64,000 nt of DNA from Lentimicrobium sp. L6 (GCF_013166655.1 NZ_JABKCA010000002.1:62001-126000); one strand, 5' to 3'. Shown: positions 34,227 to 44,271, counted from the stretch's first letter. The notes: a model not told the origin generated them from the sequence alone. Numbers and translations are program-made.

Positions 34227-36092
34227 ATGGATAAAGGGTTCAAAGGTTTTGGGAGTCTCAAGAAAACGGAATTAACCTCTATTTCCATTTTCTTATTGGT
34301 ATCTTTATACCTTGCTATTCGAGCCTTTATGGTTCCATTGGTTCATGATGAAGTGGCCACCTTTTTTTATTATGTTCAGAAAGGTGTGTTTCTTCCTCCT
34401 CATGCTCATTGGGATGCCAATAATCATCTGCTGAATTCACTATTAAGCTATTTTAGCTATTCCTTTTTTGGTTCCTCAGAGTTTTCCTTGCGGCTTTCTA
34501 ATCTTATATTTTTCCCCGTTTTTTTCTTCTTTGTATACAGAATCTCCAATCTATTAAGGAATCCTGTTTTGAAATGGACCTTTTTCATCACTTTTATATT
34601 TGCTCATAATTTTATAGAATATTTTGCTTTATCCAGAGGGTATGGAATGTCCATGGCTTTGCTTTTTGCCTCTATTTATTATGTTTTTCAGGTATTTAAA
34701 AAAGGTGAACTTAAGTATTATATTTTTAGTACTTTATTTATCAGTCTTGCCATTTCCGCTAATCTAACCCTTGTAAACACAGGTATCCTCATCTCAAGTA
34801 TTTTGGGGTTTCATATTATTTTAAATTATAAAGAAAACCAACTCCATCATTCCATAAAAGCGATTATTATCATATTAGTTTCAGGGATTATCCCATTAAT
34901 ATTGGCTGGAAAACTATTACTCCAGTTCAAAGCAAAAGGGCTTTTGTATTATGGTACTTTAGATGGTTTTTGGGAGCTTACGGTTCGTTCATTGGTGAAG
35001 CTAATCCTTGGCCAAGAAAGTTGGATGGCTGAAGTGATTATCGCTTTCTTTAGTTTAGCTATTATAATCTTATTTTTATATCGAATTTTCAAAAGTCCGA
35101 GTTTGAAAGAGCTCTGGAAAGTAGAGTTTATCTTTTTATATCTCCTCGTTGGGAATTTTGCAGCAGTGATGATCATGTCCTATTTATTGCAAGTGAATTT
35201 CCCAGAAGATAGAACGGGTTTGTATTTCTTTCCATTTTTTATGGGAAGTTTGATTTTTCTATGGGATTCAGTATGGGAAAGAATGAATCATTATGTGAGG
35301 TTTTTGCTGATGTTGCCTTTTTTGTTTTTCCCAATTCATTTTTTGATGAGTTTAAATATCAGCCATTCTTCTTTTTGGAGAAAGGAGCTTATTCCTCAAC
35401 GTTTCTATGATGCAATTCTTGAAGGCAAAAATATAATTGGTGAAAACCCAAGTATTGGGGCTTATCAGATAAGAACCCTATGCTTTGCCTATCAGAATTA
35501 TAGTCATGGTGGGCTGCTAAATCAAATACAGTCCTCTCATTATCCCGAATTAATTTCTGATTTTCAGATTGTAGATTTGAGCAAGCATGAGGAGTGGCTC
35601 ACGTATTATGATCTATTAGGTACAGAGCCTATATCTAATTTATCACTACTCAAAAGGAAAGCTAAGCTTGAAGCTAGTTTAATTGCAGAGAAAAGTATAT
35701 CTAATAAAGGACAAATAGAGAATGCCTTTTATAATATTTATCGAGGAAGCTTTGAGAATATCGATGAAAGCAGTTTGAAAATTAATTTAAAAGTAAAATT
35801 AACTACTGAGGAATCCCCTTTTATAGGGCGCATTGTGGCAGAGCTTAGAGATTTGGATAATAAATTATTAGAATATGAATCAATAGCATTAGACTGGAAT
35901 AGAGGAAACTGGAAAAAAGATAAAAATGAAATGACTGGGAGTTTGTATTTACATCAATTGCCCAAGGGTATTTCTAAAATTGTTGTCTATATTTGGAATG
36001 TTGATCAGCGTCCATATATTTTGGAAAGTGTAGATTTTAAAATGGTGCAAATTGAATTGCAAGAGTCCCTTTACTTAGAATACAAAGAATAA
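34227..36092 (+). CDS. GT39-like multipass membrane protein
   Basis: A 621-residue protein with about ten hydrophobic segments in the first 400 residues and a soluble C-terminal part of about 200 residues. An acidic pair in the first periplasmic loop (LVHDEVATFFYYVQKG), followed by HWDANNHLLNSLLSY, resembles the ArnT/PMT-type transferases that use polyprenyl-phosphate sugars. It could transfer a sugar to lipid or protein in the periplasm, but the C-terminal part is unfamiliar to me. It sits between TadA and galactokinase in one transcription unit. Confidence 0.65.
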   Translation: MDKGFKGFGSLKKTELTSISIFLLVSLYLAIRAFMVPLVHDEVATFFYYVQKGVFLPPHAHWDANNHLLNSLLSYFSYSFFGSSEFSLRLSNLIFFPVFFFFVYRISNLLRNPVLKWTFFITFIFAHNFIEYFALSRGYGMSMALLFASIYYVFQVFKKGELKYYIFSTLFISLAISANLTLVNTGILISSILGFHIILNYKENQLHHSIKAIIIILVSGIIPLILAGKLLLQFKAKGLLYYGTLDGFWELTVRSLVKLILGQESWMAEVIIAFFSLAIIILFLYRIFKSPSLKELWKVEFIFLYLLVGNFAAVMIMSYLLQVNFPEDRTGLYFFPFFMGSLIFLWDSVWERMNHYVRFLLMLPFLFFPIHFLMSLNISHSSFWRKELIPQRFYDAILEGKNIIGENPSIGAYQIRTLCFAYQNYSHGGLLNQIQSSHYPELISDFQIVDLSKHEEWLTYYDLLGTEPISNLSLLKRKAKLEASLIAEKSISNKGQIENAFYNIYRGSFENIDESSLKINLKVKLTTEESPFIGRIVAELRDLDNKLLEYESIALDWNRGNWKKDKNEMTGSLYLHQLPKGISKIVVYIWNVDQRPYILESVDFKMVQIELQESLYLEYKE

Positions 36093-36102
36093 GCAGTATC
36101 AT

Positions 36103-37269
36103 ATGAAACAAGAAAGCTCATTATTAAAGCATATCGAAGCAAAATTTGAAGCGCTTTATCAAAATACCCCAAGACTATTTCTAGCTCCTGGGAGAATAAA
36201 TATTATAGGAGAACATACCGATTATAATGATGGTTTTGTACTACCAGCAGCTATAGATAAACATATTGCTTTTGCAGTGGCCAAGAACGATTTGAATTGC
36301 TTTCGTTTCTATTCCATGGATTTTCATGAATTGGAGGAGGTCAATTGTTTGGAATTGGGTCAAGACATAAAACTATGGGCTCAATATTTAATAGGTGTTT
36401 TGGCGCAATTTGAAAAAATAGGAAAGCTTGATTCTGGCTTCGATATGGTTTTTGGGGGTAATATTCCGGTAGGTGCAGGCCTTTCTTCTTCAGCAGCTTT
36501 GGAATGTGGCTTGGCTAAGGCTGTGAATGTTTTATCCAATTTGCAATTAAGCGATATCGATTTAGTGAAGTTGGCACAAAAAGCAGAGCATGAATATGCA
36601 GGAGTGATGTGTGGAATCATGGATCAATATGCCAGTGTTTTTGGCAAGAAAAACCAGGTTTTTAAACTCGATTGTCGCGATAATACTCACCAATACTTTC
36701 CACTTGAACTTCATGACTATGAGCTGCTTTTAATCAATACCAATGTGAAGCATAGTTTGGCCTCCTCCGAGTATAATCTCCGACGAGAAGAATGCGAAAG
36801 AGGAGTCCAGTATTTTAAAACTTTCGACTCCAATATTACTGCCCTTCGCAAGGTGAGTTTAGAAATGATAGAAGCGCATGAAGACAAACCAGACCCTGTA
36901 AGTTATAAGCGTTCTAAGTATATGGTGGAGGAGATCGCTAGAGTTGGACAAGCCACCCAAGCCTTGGCTAATCATGATCTCAAAACCCTTGGTCAATTAC
37001 TCTATCAAACTCACGATGGACTTTCTAAATTATACGAAGTAAGTTGCCCAGAGCTCGATTTTCTCGTTGACCTAACACGGCCATTAAACCAAATTCTCGG
37101 TAGCCGAATGATGGGCGGTGGATTTGGGGGCTGTACCCTCAACCTCATTAAAAAATCTTTTGTTTCGGAGTTTAAGGAAATAGTAGACATGGCTTATGAA
37201 AAACAGTTTTCAAAAAAACCAGATTTTTACGAAGTTCATCTTAGTGATGGAGCTAGAGAAGTGTTTTAA
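36103..37269 (+). CDS. Galactokinase
   Basis: A 388-residue GHMP kinase that phosphorylates galactose at C1 in the Leloir pathway. The galactokinase signature GRINIIGEHTDYNDGFVLP lies near residue 28. The ATP loop is PVGAGLSSSAALE, and the C-terminal GHMP motif MMGGGFGGCTLNL is complete. The neighbours are not other gal genes, so it is either a stand-alone salvage gene or serves glycan building with the upstream transferase-like gene. Confidence 0.93.
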   Translation: MKQESSLLKHIEAKFEALYQNTPRLFLAPGRINIIGEHTDYNDGFVLPAAIDKHIAFAVAKNDLNCFRFYSMDFHELEEVNCLELGQDIKLWAQYLIGVLAQFEKIGKLDSGFDMVFGGNIPVGAGLSSSAALECGLAKAVNVLSNLQLSDIDLVKLAQKAEHEYAGVMCGIMDQYASVFGKKNQVFKLDCRDNTHQYFPLELHDYELLLINTNVKHSLASSEYNLRREECERGVQYFKTFDSNITALRKVSLEMIEAHEDKPDPVSYKRSKYMVEEIARVGQATQALANHDLKTLGQLLYQTHDGLSKLYEVSCPELDFLVDLTRPLNQILGSRMMGGGFGGCTLNLIKKSFVSEFKEIVDMAYEKQFSKKPDFYEVHLSDGAREVF

Positions 37270-37388
37270 TCTATCTATTTTGGTTTAGGATATATAGAGA
37301 TAAATATTTCTAAATTTGATAGGCCTAAATACTGAAATATACTATCTTTACAGGATTCATTATCAGACAGTAATATAAAACTCATATC

Positions 37389-38069
37389 ATGAAACATGTT
37401 CTTTATTCTATCATTATTTCGATTTTTATTACCTCACCTTTTTTTTTATCAGCACAAAAGAATTGCAAAGTTCTAGTATCCGAAATTGATAGCATATACA
37501 CCGGAAAATGTAAAAAAGGATTGGCAAATGGTAAAGGTACAGCTATAGGAATAGATAGTTATACTGGAAAATTCTCAAAAGGTTATCCTCATGGCCGTGG
37601 CACCTATAATTGGGCCAATGGGGATATTTATACTGGAAACTGGAAGGAAGGTAAACGAAGCGGAGCCGGTAAACTTACTCTGAAGTTAGGGGCAACAGAT
37701 AGTATTATTGACGGCCTATGGGATGATGATAAATATATGGGGGCAAAACCCATTCCACCAAAAGTGATTCATAAGGTAAGTATCGATCGTTATTCATTTA
37801 AGAAGACTGGTGGAACAAAAAATAGGGTCTTGATCAATTTTATGCAGAATGGGATGAGAAATACAACTATTACGAACTTTTCCATGAGCACATCAAATGG
37901 CATCGAATCGAACCTGGGTCATTCTATAGGATATGATTTTATAGAATTTCCAGTGAGGATACTCGTTAATTATATGACTATGAATAAATTAAAGTCAGAA
38001 GAATATCAAGTTATCTTAGAGTTTGAAATTACTGATCCCGGTGATTGGTTATTAGAAATCCATAATTAA
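37389..38069 (+). CDS. Exported MORN-repeat protein
   Basis: A 226-residue protein with a signal peptide ending near FLSAQK (residue 23). Three to four MORN repeats follow (YTGKCKKGLANGKGTA, YTGKFSKGYPHGRGTY, YTGNWKEGKRSGAGKL). The C-terminal 100 residues have no recognised domain. MORN repeats bind lipids or proteins in other systems; a function here cannot be given. It has no close operon partners. Confidence 0.8.
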   Translation: MKHVLYSIIISIFITSPFFLSAQKNCKVLVSEIDSIYTGKCKKGLANGKGTAIGIDSYTGKFSKGYPHGRGTYNWANGDIYTGNWKEGKRSGAGKLTLKLGATDSIIDGLWDDDKYMGAKPIPPKVIHKVSIDRYSFKKTGGTKNRVLINFMQNGMRNTTITNFSMSTSNGIESNLGHSIGYDFIEFPVRILVNYMTMNKLKSEEYQVILEFEITDPGDWLLEIHN

Positions 38070-38179
38070 ATTTCAGCTTTTACGAAATTAAGTATGCTCT
38101 AAATGGGTTTGTTTTCTTTGTGAATAACATGTATATTTGTTGTAATAGGAGAGCTTTTTCACTTTTAGGGAGCATAAAA

Positions 38180-38187
38180 TACATTTG
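38180..38187 (+). promoter_or_regulatory. -7 box of the histidine kinase gene
   Basis: TACATTTG, full consensus, 40 bases before the ATG at 38227. It overlaps an alternative TTG start at 38185, which argues against that start. Confidence 0.55.
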
Positions 38188-38226
38188 TATTTAGTTGAAT
38201 TTGGGGAGGCTAAAAACACTAAGTTG

Positions 38227-40731
38227 ATGAAGGGCACAAATTTGAAGAACCGATTTTCAAATCATATATATACACCATTACTATTTGTATTGGCTTTTTC
38301 TATTGTATTCAGCCTGATTCTTTATGTTGCCTTTGAAAATGAAGAGCAAAAACAAAAGCAAAATACTATTGAGATTGCTGAGATGATAGCTCAATCTGTA
38401 GATATCATGCTCAAAGGAAATCTAGATTATATCAATCTTTTGGCTGAGAGAAGTGCTAGCCATGAACTTTCGAAAGACGAATTCCATCAAAGTATTGTAG
38501 AGTATATTAAGGTGCATCCTGAGTTTATAATTATCGTTAAAGCAGATAGTAATTTTGTTATCGAGGACATAGCACCATTAGAAGGAAAAGACCATATTAT
38601 TGGAATGCCGGTTAATATTTCTGAACCAATGAGAGCCTCTCGATTAGCCAAGGAAGAAAGGCGAGCAGTTTATACTTTACCTTTTGAGTCTATTTTATCT
38701 CCTCGTACTATTCAGGTTTGGACTCCTGTTTTTAGTAATGATCGGTTTCTCGGTTTATTAGCGGGGGTTTATTCTTGTGATAAAATATTAGAAAATAGTA
38801 TTCCAGAAAATCTATCAAAAAAAATACGTGTAAGTATTTTAGATGAGAATGATCATATCCTAGCATTTGTTCAAGATGCAGATTTCGAAGGATTAGGCGA
38901 CTCTCATGATATTAGATTGAAATCTATTCCAAATGGAATGAGTTTAAGAATTGAAATGATTAATCCTTCAGAATATAGTTGGTTGATGATACTCTTGTTT
39001 GCTTTAATCATTATTATGGCCATAGGCCTTACTCATAGTTTATACAAGGTTTCTAGGGAGAATAAATTACGAAATCAAGCTCAGAAAATTCTTGAAAAGA
39101 ATGAGATATACCTAAAGAATCAAAACCAAGAATACGCTACTTTATATGAAAAAAATAAATCTCAAAATGAGAATTTAAGAAATGCTAAGCAGAAAGCGGA
39201 GGAAGATAGAGCCTATATCAATATGTTATTTAGTTCCGTCCCTGTAGGCCTAGCTCTTACCTCTCTAGATGGTTCGTTAAAAGAAATTAACGCTGCTTAT
39301 GCTCAAATTATTGGATATTCAATTGAGGAGACTTTAAAGCTGTCCTACTGGGATATCACTCCTAAGAAATATGAAGCAAATGAACAAGAACAATTAGAGC
39401 GTTTAGATAAGAAAGGAGTTTATGGGCCATACGAGAAAGAGTATATTCATAAATCAGGCGCTCTCATTCCTGTCCGCTTGAGTGGAAGGATTATTGAGAA
39501 AGAAGGGCGAAAATATATATGGTCCACCGTTGAAGATATTTCAGATAAAGTAGAGGATGAAAGGCGATTGAAAAAACAATATGAGGAATATGCATCATTA
39601 AATAAAGAATATAGAGCTCAAAATAAAAGTCTCCTTCAAGCTTTTAATAATCTAGAGGAAAGTGAAATACGTTTTAAAGCTCTACATAATGCATCTTTTG
39701 GAGGTATTACTATTCATGATAAGGGAGTCATATTGGAATGTAATAATGGACTTTCTACTATCTCAGGTTTCCCCATAGAAGAATTAATAGGGATGGATGG
39801 ACTTCTCTTGATTGCAGAGGAGGATAGGGGAAAGGTCATGTCGAATATTCTGGCTGAGATTGAAACATCATATGAAGTTAATGGTTTAAGAAAAAATGGA
39901 GATATTTATCCCCTGCGCCTAGAGGCTAGGATGATTCCTTATAAGGGTAGAACTGTTCGTGTTGTTGAGTTTAGAGATATCACGGAGCAGAAAAATATAG
40001 AAAATCAATTGCGAATTGCAAAAGAAGATGCCGAGAAGAGCGACCATCTGAAATCAGCATTTTTGGCCAATATGAGTCATGAAATTAGAACGCCTATGAA
40101 TGGTATCCTTGGGTTCGCAGGTTTGCTGAAAGAGCCAGATCTCACAGGGGAAGAACAACAAGAGTATATTCGGGTTATAGAGAGAAGTGGAGCCAGGATG
40201 TTGAATATCATCAATGATATTGTTGATATTTCAAAATTAGAATCTGGTCTAATGGAGTTAAATTTGGCTCCTTCAAGTATTAAAAAACAAATGGAGTACA
40301 TATATACATTCTTTACTCCAGAGGCCAGTAAAAAAAATATAGAACTGTCCTATTCCCTGAGCCTTGCAACAGAAGAAACCATAATAATAACAGATAGGGA
40401 AAAAGTGTTTGCCATTTTAACAAACCTTGTTAAGAATGCTGTAAAATATACCGATTCAGGGAAGATTGAATTTGGTTGTCAGAAAAAAGGTGCATTTATT
40501 GAGTTCTATGTTAAAGATACAGGTATTGGAATTCCTCAGGATCGGATTAAAGCTGTTTTTGAAAGATTTATCCAAGCCGATCTATCTGATACTAATAATC
40601 AGCAAGGTGCTGGCTTAGGTTTAGCCATTACAAAAGCCTATGTAGAATTATTAGGTGGTGAAATTTGGTTAGAGAGTGAGAAAAACAAAGGATCTACTTT
40701 TTATTTCAATATTCCATATGTTCCTTCATGA
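38227..40731 (+). CDS. PAS-domain sensor histidine kinase
   Basis: An 834-residue membrane sensor. Two transmembrane segments (about 17-37 and 250-272) enclose a periplasmic Cache-like sensor. Then come a coiled coil, a PAS domain (about 335-445, with GSLKEINAAYAQIIGYSIEE), a second PAS (about 480-595), HisKA with the phosphoacceptor His in MSHEIRTPMNG, and HATPase with NLVKNAVKYTD, DTGIGIP and GAGLGLAITK. There is no receiver domain, so an outside response regulator is needed; none is adjacent. Confidence 0.9.
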   Translation: MKGTNLKNRFSNHIYTPLLFVLAFSIVFSLILYVAFENEEQKQKQNTIEIAEMIAQSVDIMLKGNLDYINLLAERSASHELSKDEFHQSIVEYIKVHPEFIIIVKADSNFVIEDIAPLEGKDHIIGMPVNISEPMRASRLAKEERRAVYTLPFESILSPRTIQVWTPVFSNDRFLGLLAGVYSCDKILENSIPENLSKKIRVSILDENDHILAFVQDADFEGLGDSHDIRLKSIPNGMSLRIEMINPSEYSWLMILLFALIIIMAIGLTHSLYKVSRENKLRNQAQKILEKNEIYLKNQNQEYATLYEKNKSQNENLRNAKQKAEEDRAYINMLFSSVPVGLALTSLDGSLKEINAAYAQIIGYSIEETLKLSYWDITPKKYEANEQEQLERLDKKGVYGPYEKEYIHKSGALIPVRLSGRIIEKEGRKYIWSTVEDISDKVEDERRLKKQYEEYASLNKEYRAQNKSLLQAFNNLEESEIRFKALHNASFGGITIHDKGVILECNNGLSTISGFPIEELIGMDGLLLIAEEDRGKVMSNILAEIETSYEVNGLRKNGDIYPLRLEARMIPYKGRTVRVVEFRDITEQKNIENQLRIAKEDAEKSDHLKSAFLANMSHEIRTPMNGILGFAGLLKEPDLTGEEQQEYIRVIERSGARMLNIINDIVDISKLESGLMELNLAPSSIKKQMEYIYTFFTPEASKKNIELSYSLSLATEETIIITDREKVFAILTNLVKNAVKYTDSGKIEFGCQKKGAFIEFYVKDTGIGIPQDRIKAVFERFIQADLSDTNNQQGAGLGLAITKAYVELLGGEIWLESEKNKGSTFYFNIPYVPS

Positions 40732-40853
40732 TGCAATGATTAATGCCAATAGGAAATGTGCATTTTTATTGATTTTAACGCTAAGATCATTTTATCAGTT
40801 TGTATAATAAGCTTCATAGAAAAATATTATTATTTATCATTTCCAAAAAAAGC

Positions 40854-40861
40854 TATATTTG
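40854..40861 (+). promoter_or_regulatory. -7 box of the mod operon
   Basis: TATATTTG, full consensus, 36 bases before the ATG at 40897 and directly followed by the inverted repeat 40862..40885. Confidence 0.55.
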
Positions 40862-40885
40862 CACTATGCATTCAAAAACATAGTG
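40862..40885 (+). promoter_or_regulatory. Operator-like inverted repeat, mod operon
   Basis: CACTATG and CATAGTG are perfect 7-bp arms around a 10-base spacer, placed over the expected transcription start. A ModE-like regulator is the first gene downstream. The arms share the CTAT/ATAG core of ModE sites. Confidence 0.55.
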
Positions 40886-40896
40886 ATGTGAGCAAA

Positions 40897-41229
40897 ATGA
40901 TAAATACACGTTTTAGATATTGGATTGATAAAGGGGAAAAGCCATATTTGGGTTTAGGCCGTGTCCTATTATTAGAAAATATTTTAGAGCATGGTTCTAT
41001 CACCAAAGGTGCAGCAGCCATAGAAATGTCCTATCGTAAGGCTTGGCAATTGGTAGAAGATATGAATAAACTATCGGAACATCCTTTAGTGGAAAAGCGG
41101 TTAGGAGGAAAAAAAGGTGGAGGAGCAGTTGTTACAGAAACCGGAAAAGAAGCCATCAGAAAGTATTACGAGCTGCAAAAGAAGATTGAAGCTTTTATCG
41201 CTACACAAACTCAAGAATTTAATATCTAA
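40897..41229 (+). CDS. ModE-like winged-helix regulator
   Basis: A 110-residue DNA-binding protein with the ModE N-terminal layout: LENILEHGSITKGAAAIEMS, YRKAWQLVEDMNKL and RLGGKKGGGAVVTETGKE. The molybdate-binding C-terminal domains of E. coli ModE are absent; the separate Mop protein in the operon may supply them. The ATG at 40897 is chosen; an open frame back to 40756 runs through the promoter and operator. Its stop overlaps the ModA start by one base (TAATG). Confidence 0.85.
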   Translation: MINTRFRYWIDKGEKPYLGLGRVLLLENILEHGSITKGAAAIEMSYRKAWQLVEDMNKLSEHPLVEKRLGGKKGGGAVVTETGKEAIRKYYELQKKIEAFIATQTQEFNI

Positions 41230-42101
41230 TGAAGAAATTCAGACTCCTATTATTCATTAGTATTTTGTTTTTTACTTCCTGTCAAAAATCGGAGGAGTCG
41301 AAATTAAATATTGCGGTTGCTGCCAATATGCAGTTTGCCATGAAAGAGATCATCAAGGAGTTTAAAGAGCAGACGGGTATAGAATGTCAAATGATGACCA
41401 GTTCTTCCGGAAAACTCAACGCACAGATAAAAGAGGGAGCTCCCTATCATATATTTGTCTCGGCCAATATGAAATATCCTCAAGATTTATTTGATGCAGG
41501 ATTCACCACCTCTAACCCCGAGATTTATGCATATGGCAAATTAGTATTATGGTCGATGAAAGAAGGTGTTTTACCCTCAATTGAGTTGTTACAAAAGGTG
41601 CAAATAAATCATATTGCAATAGCAAATCCCAAAACGGCACCATATGGAACGGCTGCCAAAGAGGTTTTAATGAATTTGAATTTATACAAAGATTTAGAAT
41701 CTAAGCTAGTTTATGGAGAAAGTGTTGCCCAATGCAATCAGTTTATTCTGTCTAAATCTGCAGAAATGGGTTTCACTGCAAAATCTGTGGTGTTGTCAAT
41801 GCATGGTAAGGATCAAGGTCAATGGATAGATGTGGAGGACTCACTATATTCACCTATTACACAAGGAGCGGTTATCATTAAGCAAAATGAAATGCATGCA
41901 GAGGCTAAGGAATTTTATGAATTTCTTTTCTCAGATAGAGCAGCTTTGATATTGGAAGGGTTTGGTTATCAGGTGAGTGTAGCTCAGGATTGGTTAGGAA
42001 TAATTCAAGAATCAAAATTGTCAAGTGAGAAAGACAAGCTCGCTGTATTATTAGAGGAGGCTACAGAATTAACAAAAATAGTGTTGAAAGCAAAGGATTA
42101 A
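41229..42101 (+). CDS. Molybdate-binding lipoprotein ModA
   Basis: A 290-residue substrate-binding protein. The lipoprotein signal peptide ends in the lipobox FTSC (Cys19). The ligand-binding segments NIAVAANMQFAM, MTSSSGKLNAQI and HIFVSANMKYP fit ModA, where serine and backbone groups hold the oxyanion. It feeds the ModB-ModC transporter encoded two genes downstream. Tungstate is also a possible ligand. Confidence 0.92.
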   Translation: MKKFRLLLFISILFFTSCQKSEESKLNIAVAANMQFAMKEIIKEFKEQTGIECQMMTSSSGKLNAQIKEGAPYHIFVSANMKYPQDLFDAGFTTSNPEIYAYGKLVLWSMKEGVLPSIELLQKVQINHIAIANPKTAPYGTAAKEVLMNLNLYKDLESKLVYGESVAQCNQFILSKSAEMGFTAKSVVLSMHGKDQGQWIDVEDSLYSPITQGAVIIKQNEMHAEAKEFYEFLFSDRAALILEGFGYQVSVAQDWLGIIQESKLSSEKDKLAVLLEEATELTKIVLKAKD

Positions 42102-42164
42102 CTTATGATAAATGAGATTCAAACTATTAAATCATTCACGTATTAAATCATTCCCTCATTGAAA

Positions 42165-42563
42165 ATGAATAATTTAAGAGGAAAAATATCAAAAATAAAA
42201 ACCCATGGAAATATCTCTCAGGTCAAAGTTGATTTAGGAGAGGTTTGCTTTTGTACGGTGATTATTGAAACTCCAGAAACAGCTTCTTACTTAAAGATAG
42301 GAAATCCCATTCAAGTGGTTTTTAAAGAAACTGAAGTTATTATTGGCAAAGGGAATCAGGAGGATAATAGCATTCAAAACAAAGTGGATGGAGTAGTTTT
42401 GGATTTTGAGAAAGGTGTGATTTTATCTAAGGTCGTTATTAAAACCGCTATAGGAAATATCTCTTCATTTTTAACCACTGACTCCGCTGAGAAACTCCAA
42501 TTAGTAAAAGGTACTTCCATTTGTGCCATGATACAAACCACCGAAATCATGTTATCAGAATGA
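42165..42563 (+). CDS. Mop/TOBE-domain molybdate-binding protein
   Basis: A 132-residue protein with two tandem Mop-like domains, each with a beta strand start (LRGKISKIKTHGNISQVKVD and NKVDGVVLDFEKGVI). Mop domains bind molybdate at subunit interfaces. Its place between modA and modB and the lack of such a domain in the ModE-like regulator suggest storage or sensing. ATG 42165 is preferred over a TTG at 42159. Its stop overlaps the modB start by four bases. Confidence 0.85.
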   Translation: MNNLRGKISKIKTHGNISQVKVDLGEVCFCTVIIETPETASYLKIGNPIQVVFKETEVIIGKGNQEDNSIQNKVDGVVLDFEKGVILSKVVIKTAIGNISSFLTTDSAEKLQLVKGTSICAMIQTTEIMLSE

Positions 42564-43234
42564 TAGATTGGCAACCTTTAATATTGACATTTGAACTGGC
42601 CTTGGTCACCACATTATTACTATTGGTGATATCCATACCGCTGTCCTATTGGTTGGCTTATACCAAGTCGCGTATCAAGCCGGTTATTGAAACACTTGTT
42701 AGTATGCCATTGGTATTACCCCCTACGGTTTTGGGTTTTTATTTGTTAGTGGCTTTTAGCCCTTCAAATTCTTTTGGTTCTTGGCTAGATGAATATTTAG
42801 GTTTGCGATTGATTTTCTCATTCCAAGGCTTGGTAATTGCTTCCATTATCTATAGTTTGCCGTTTATGATTCATCCTATTCAGGCAGGATTTTCAAGTTT
42901 ACCCTCCTCAATTTCAGAGGCTAGTTATGTGCTTGGGAAATCGAAAATGACAACCCTTTTTAAAGTATTATTACCTAATATTAAAACCTCATTACTAACA
43001 GGAATTGTTTTGGCATTTGCCCATACTATTGGAGAATTTGGTGTAGTGTTAATGATTGGAGGAAATATCCCAGGGAAGACTAAAGTAGCGTCTATTGCCA
43101 TTTACGATGAGGTAGAAGCCTTAAATTATGTCGCGGCCAATTCCTATTCCTTGATATTATTTGCTATCACTTTTTGTATTCTCCTGATGGTTTATTTGGT
43201 GAATGGCGGTTACCTAAAGAGATTTATCCAATAA
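42560..43234 (+). CDS. Molybdate ABC permease ModB
   Basis: A 224-residue inner-membrane permease with about five to six transmembrane segments. The EAA-type loop EASYVLGKSKMTTLFKVLLP contacts the ATPase, and GEFGVVLMIGGNIPGKT is characteristic of ModB. The ATG at 42560 overlaps the previous stop (ATGA), so an upstream in-frame start at 42521 is not needed. Confidence 0.93.
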   Translation: MIDWQPLILTFELALVTTLLLLVISIPLSYWLAYTKSRIKPVIETLVSMPLVLPPTVLGFYLLVAFSPSNSFGSWLDEYLGLRLIFSFQGLVIASIIYSLPFMIHPIQAGFSSLPSSISEASYVLGKSKMTTLFKVLLPNIKTSLLTGIVLAFAHTIGEFGVVLMIGGNIPGKTKVASIAIYDEVEALNYVAANSYSLILFAITFCILLMVYLVNGGYLKRFIQ

Positions 43235-43253
43235 TAGTTGCAAAGAAAGAGAA

Positions 43254-44129
43254 ATGATAAAAATAAACCTGCAAAAACAGCTCAATGCAGCTAATGGCTT
43301 TCTCCAAATAAATGTGGATATGGAAATAGAGAAAGGTCAACTAGTAACCATATATGGGGAATCTGGAGCTGGAAAAACATCTATTCTTAGGATGTTGGCG
43401 GGGTTGATGGAAGCTGATAGTGGTTTGATCAAAGTTAATGATGCTATTTGGTTAAATGAAGATAAGGGACTTTGTTTGAAGCCACAACAAAGAAGAATTG
43501 GTTTTGTTTTTCAAGACTATGCCCTGTTTCCTAATATGACAGTTAAAGATAACTTAAGCTTTGCATTGGAAAAAGGTCAGGATAAGAATATTGTTGAGGA
43601 GCTTATTGATTTTATGGAGTTGGGTGATTTACAACTTCGTCATCCTGATAAGCTTTCTGGAGGTCAGAAGCAAAGAGTAGCCTTAGCCAGAGCTTTGGTC
43701 AGAAAACCCGAAATACTCCTTCTCGATGAACCCCTCTCAGCTCTCGACGCTAAAATGCGAACTAAATTGCAAGATTATATCCTTAAAGTTCATCGAAAGT
43801 ATCATTTAACAACCCTCCTCATTAGTCATGAAGTGGGAGAGGTGATAAAAATGGCAGATAAGATTTTTATCCTTGAGCAAGGTAAAATTGCAAAACAGGG
43901 AAAACCTATCGATGTATTCTCTAGTAAACAAATCAGCGGGAAGTTCCAATTTTCTGGTGAGATTGTTCAAATAGCCAAAGAAGAAATCATTTATATTGTC
44001 ACGGTTCTTATAGGTGCCAATTTCGTAAAAATCGTTGCCGAAGAAAATGAGATTTCTACCATGAAAGTTGGCGATAAGGTAATTGTAGCCTCAAAAGCTT
44101 TCAACCCCATACTACGAAAAATCACTTAG
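43254..44129 (+). CDS. Molybdate ABC ATPase ModC
   Basis: A 291-residue ABC ATPase. Walker A GESGAGKT (35-42), Q-loop FVFQDYALFP, signature LSGGQKQRVALARAL, Walker B LLLDEPLSALD and the switch His in LISHEVGEV are complete. A C-terminal segment of about 60 residues resembles the single TOBE domain of ModC. It is the last gene of the mod operon. Confidence 0.93.
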   Translation: MIKINLQKQLNAANGFLQINVDMEIEKGQLVTIYGESGAGKTSILRMLAGLMEADSGLIKVNDAIWLNEDKGLCLKPQQRRIGFVFQDYALFPNMTVKDNLSFALEKGQDKNIVEELIDFMELGDLQLRHPDKLSGGQKQRVALARALVRKPEILLLDEPLSALDAKMRTKLQDYILKVHRKYHLTTLLISHEVGEVIKMADKIFILEQGKIAKQGKPIDVFSSKQISGKFQFSGEIVQIAKEEIIYIVTVLIGANFVKIVAEENEISTMKVGDKVIVASKAFNPILRKIT

Positions 44130-44271
44130 ATTCTCTTTTGTTTCCGTATCATATCAACCTTGAGTGTTATTTTTTTTCAAAAAACTGCTCCTAAATGCAA
44201 CACTTGTGTTTTTCTTCTGTTATTAATCCTGTAATTAACAAACATTTTAAATTTGTTTTTGTCTCAAATGA

